NCBI GenBank assembly: GCA_036556695.1
Contig: DATBIY010000066.1
Location: 1-6,149 of the forward strand
DNA length: 6,149 bases
Reading direction: 5' to 3'
Origin: DASSCW01 sp036556695
GTDB taxonomy: Bacteria; Chloroflexota; Limnocylindria; QHBO01
The position numbers and the translations under genes are program-made. The notes beneath the pieces are model-generated. The model had not been told where the DNA came from and made no database searches. It saw only the letters and a list, made by a program, of their open reading frames with translations. Positions within the stretch are counted from its first letter, which is position 1; every line of letters starts with the position of its first letter. Shown here piece after piece: positions 5,686-6,149 of the stretch.

Positions 5686-6149
5686 CTACTTGAGGTAGGC
5701 GCTGCGCTGGCGCTTCAGGAAGCGACCATGCCCCTTCTCGCCGGTCCACTCGTCGCCGTCGACCACCGCCCGGCCGCGGCTGAGCACCACATCGGCGCCA
5801 CCGGTGACCTCCCAGCCCTCGTAGCAGCTGTAGTCGACGTCCATGTGATGCGTTTGGGCGCTGATGGTGTGGGTGCGTTGCGGGTCGTAGACGACCAGGT
5901 CGGCATCGAGCCCGACCGCCACAGCACCCTTGCGCGGGAGGCCGAACATGCGTGCCGGGGCGGCCGAAATCACCTCGACCCAGCGGTTGGGCGTCAATCG
6001 GCCGCTGGCCACGCCGCCGTGGTGCAGCAGGTCGACGCGGTTCTCGACGCCGGGCAGGCCGTTGGGCACCTTCCGGAAGTCGCCGCGGCCCAGCTCCTTC
6101 TGGCCGTGGAAGTCGAACGGGCAGTGGTCGGTTGAGACGACCTGCAGGT
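5686..6149 (-). CDS. hydA: Dihydropyrimidinase / D-hydantoinase, C-terminal part (partial, runs off right edge)
   Basis: The last 153 residues of an amidohydrolase that opens cyclic imide rings (dihydrouracil or dihydrothymine, and 5-substituted hydantoins) in the cytoplasm. It is usually a zinc-dependent tetramer of about 460 residues, so the N-terminal two thirds lie outside the window. The visible part begins LQVVSTDHCPFDF, whose Asp in STDHC is the metal-binding and catalytic aspartate of the family. It continues with KVPNGLPGVENRV, the substrate-contacting Asn-Gly loop conserved in dihydropyrimidinases. The C-terminus carries GLDADLVVYDP, the usual amidohydrolase tail strand, then HHMDVDYSCYEGWEV and RGRAVV, and ends KGHGRFLKRQRSAYLK, all typical of this family. 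The reading frame is open to the right edge; an internal GTG at 6069 is not the start. Distinguishing dihydropyrimidinase from hydantoinase is not possible from this part alone. It probably acts in pyrimidine breakdown, independent of the protease. Confidence 0.92.
   Translation of the reverse strand, partial: LQVVSTDHCPFDFHGQKELGRGDFRKVPNGLPGVENRVDLLHHGGVASGRLTPNRWVEVISAAPARMFGLPRKGAVAVGLDADLVVYDPQRTHTISAQTHHMDVDYSCYEGWEVTGGADVVLSRGRAVVDGDEWTGEKGHGRFLKRQRSAYLK

Noticed and set aside
5569..6135. A 188-codon plus-strand open frame opposite the hydantoinase
   Set aside because: Antisense to clear dihydropyrimidinase motifs (STDHCPF, PNGLPGVE), with no family resemblance of its own.
1..6149. 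CRISPR arrays, tRNA/rRNA genes, insertion sequences or attachment repeats
   Set aside because: I found no regularly spaced repeats, tRNA-like cloverleaf, transposase motifs or flanking inverted or direct repeats on reading both strands by eye.

Overview
This is a 6.1 kb window of GC-rich bacterial DNA in which all six recognisable genes lie on the minus strand. GTG starts are common (the left partial gene, the lipid kinase, probably the larger lipoprotein, and the M6 protease). The gene content is a secreted M6 protease, small lipoproteins with Pro/Ser-rich tails, a YegS-type lipid kinase and a hydantoinase. It fits a high-GC Chloroflexota (Limnocylindria-like) or actinobacterial genome. That placement is an inference from style, not from a marker gene.

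Layout in the direction of transcription (right to left): (1) the C-terminal third of a dihydropyrimidinase/D-hydantoinase, entering from the right edge and ending at 5686. (2) A 152-bp gap with a GC-rich hairpin behind the hydantoinase and a candidate promoter and strong ribosome binding site for the next gene. (3) A complete 957-residue secreted immune-inhibitor-A (M6) zinc metalloprotease at 2660-5533. (4) Two tandem perfect hairpins at the end of that gene, the first with the stop codon in its loop. (5) A 104-residue low-complexity lipoprotein (2257-2571). (6) A second lipoprotein of about 187 residues (1571-2134) whose two halves look alike. (7) A diacylglycerol-kinase-family protein (666-1529) whose N-terminal strand continues upstream of its only conventional start and touches the lipoprotein stop. 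(8) A 221-bp gap, then the first 148 residues of another exported protein, probably a second secreted metalloprotease, which runs off the left edge.

The cluster reads as a cell-envelope and secretion neighbourhood: two exported (probably proteolytic) enzymes flank two surface lipoproteins and a lipid kinase. Lipoprotein and kinase genes abut and are probably co-transcribed. The hydantoinase looks like an unrelated neighbour ended by its own terminator-like hairpin. I found no RNA genes, mobile elements, CRISPR arrays or attachment sites. The long plus-strand open frames opposite the protease and kinase are antisense shadows of high-GC coding. I see no convincing new multi-gene system. The points most worth a look are the tandem hairpins at the protease 3' end, the kinase start, and the variant kinase motif.
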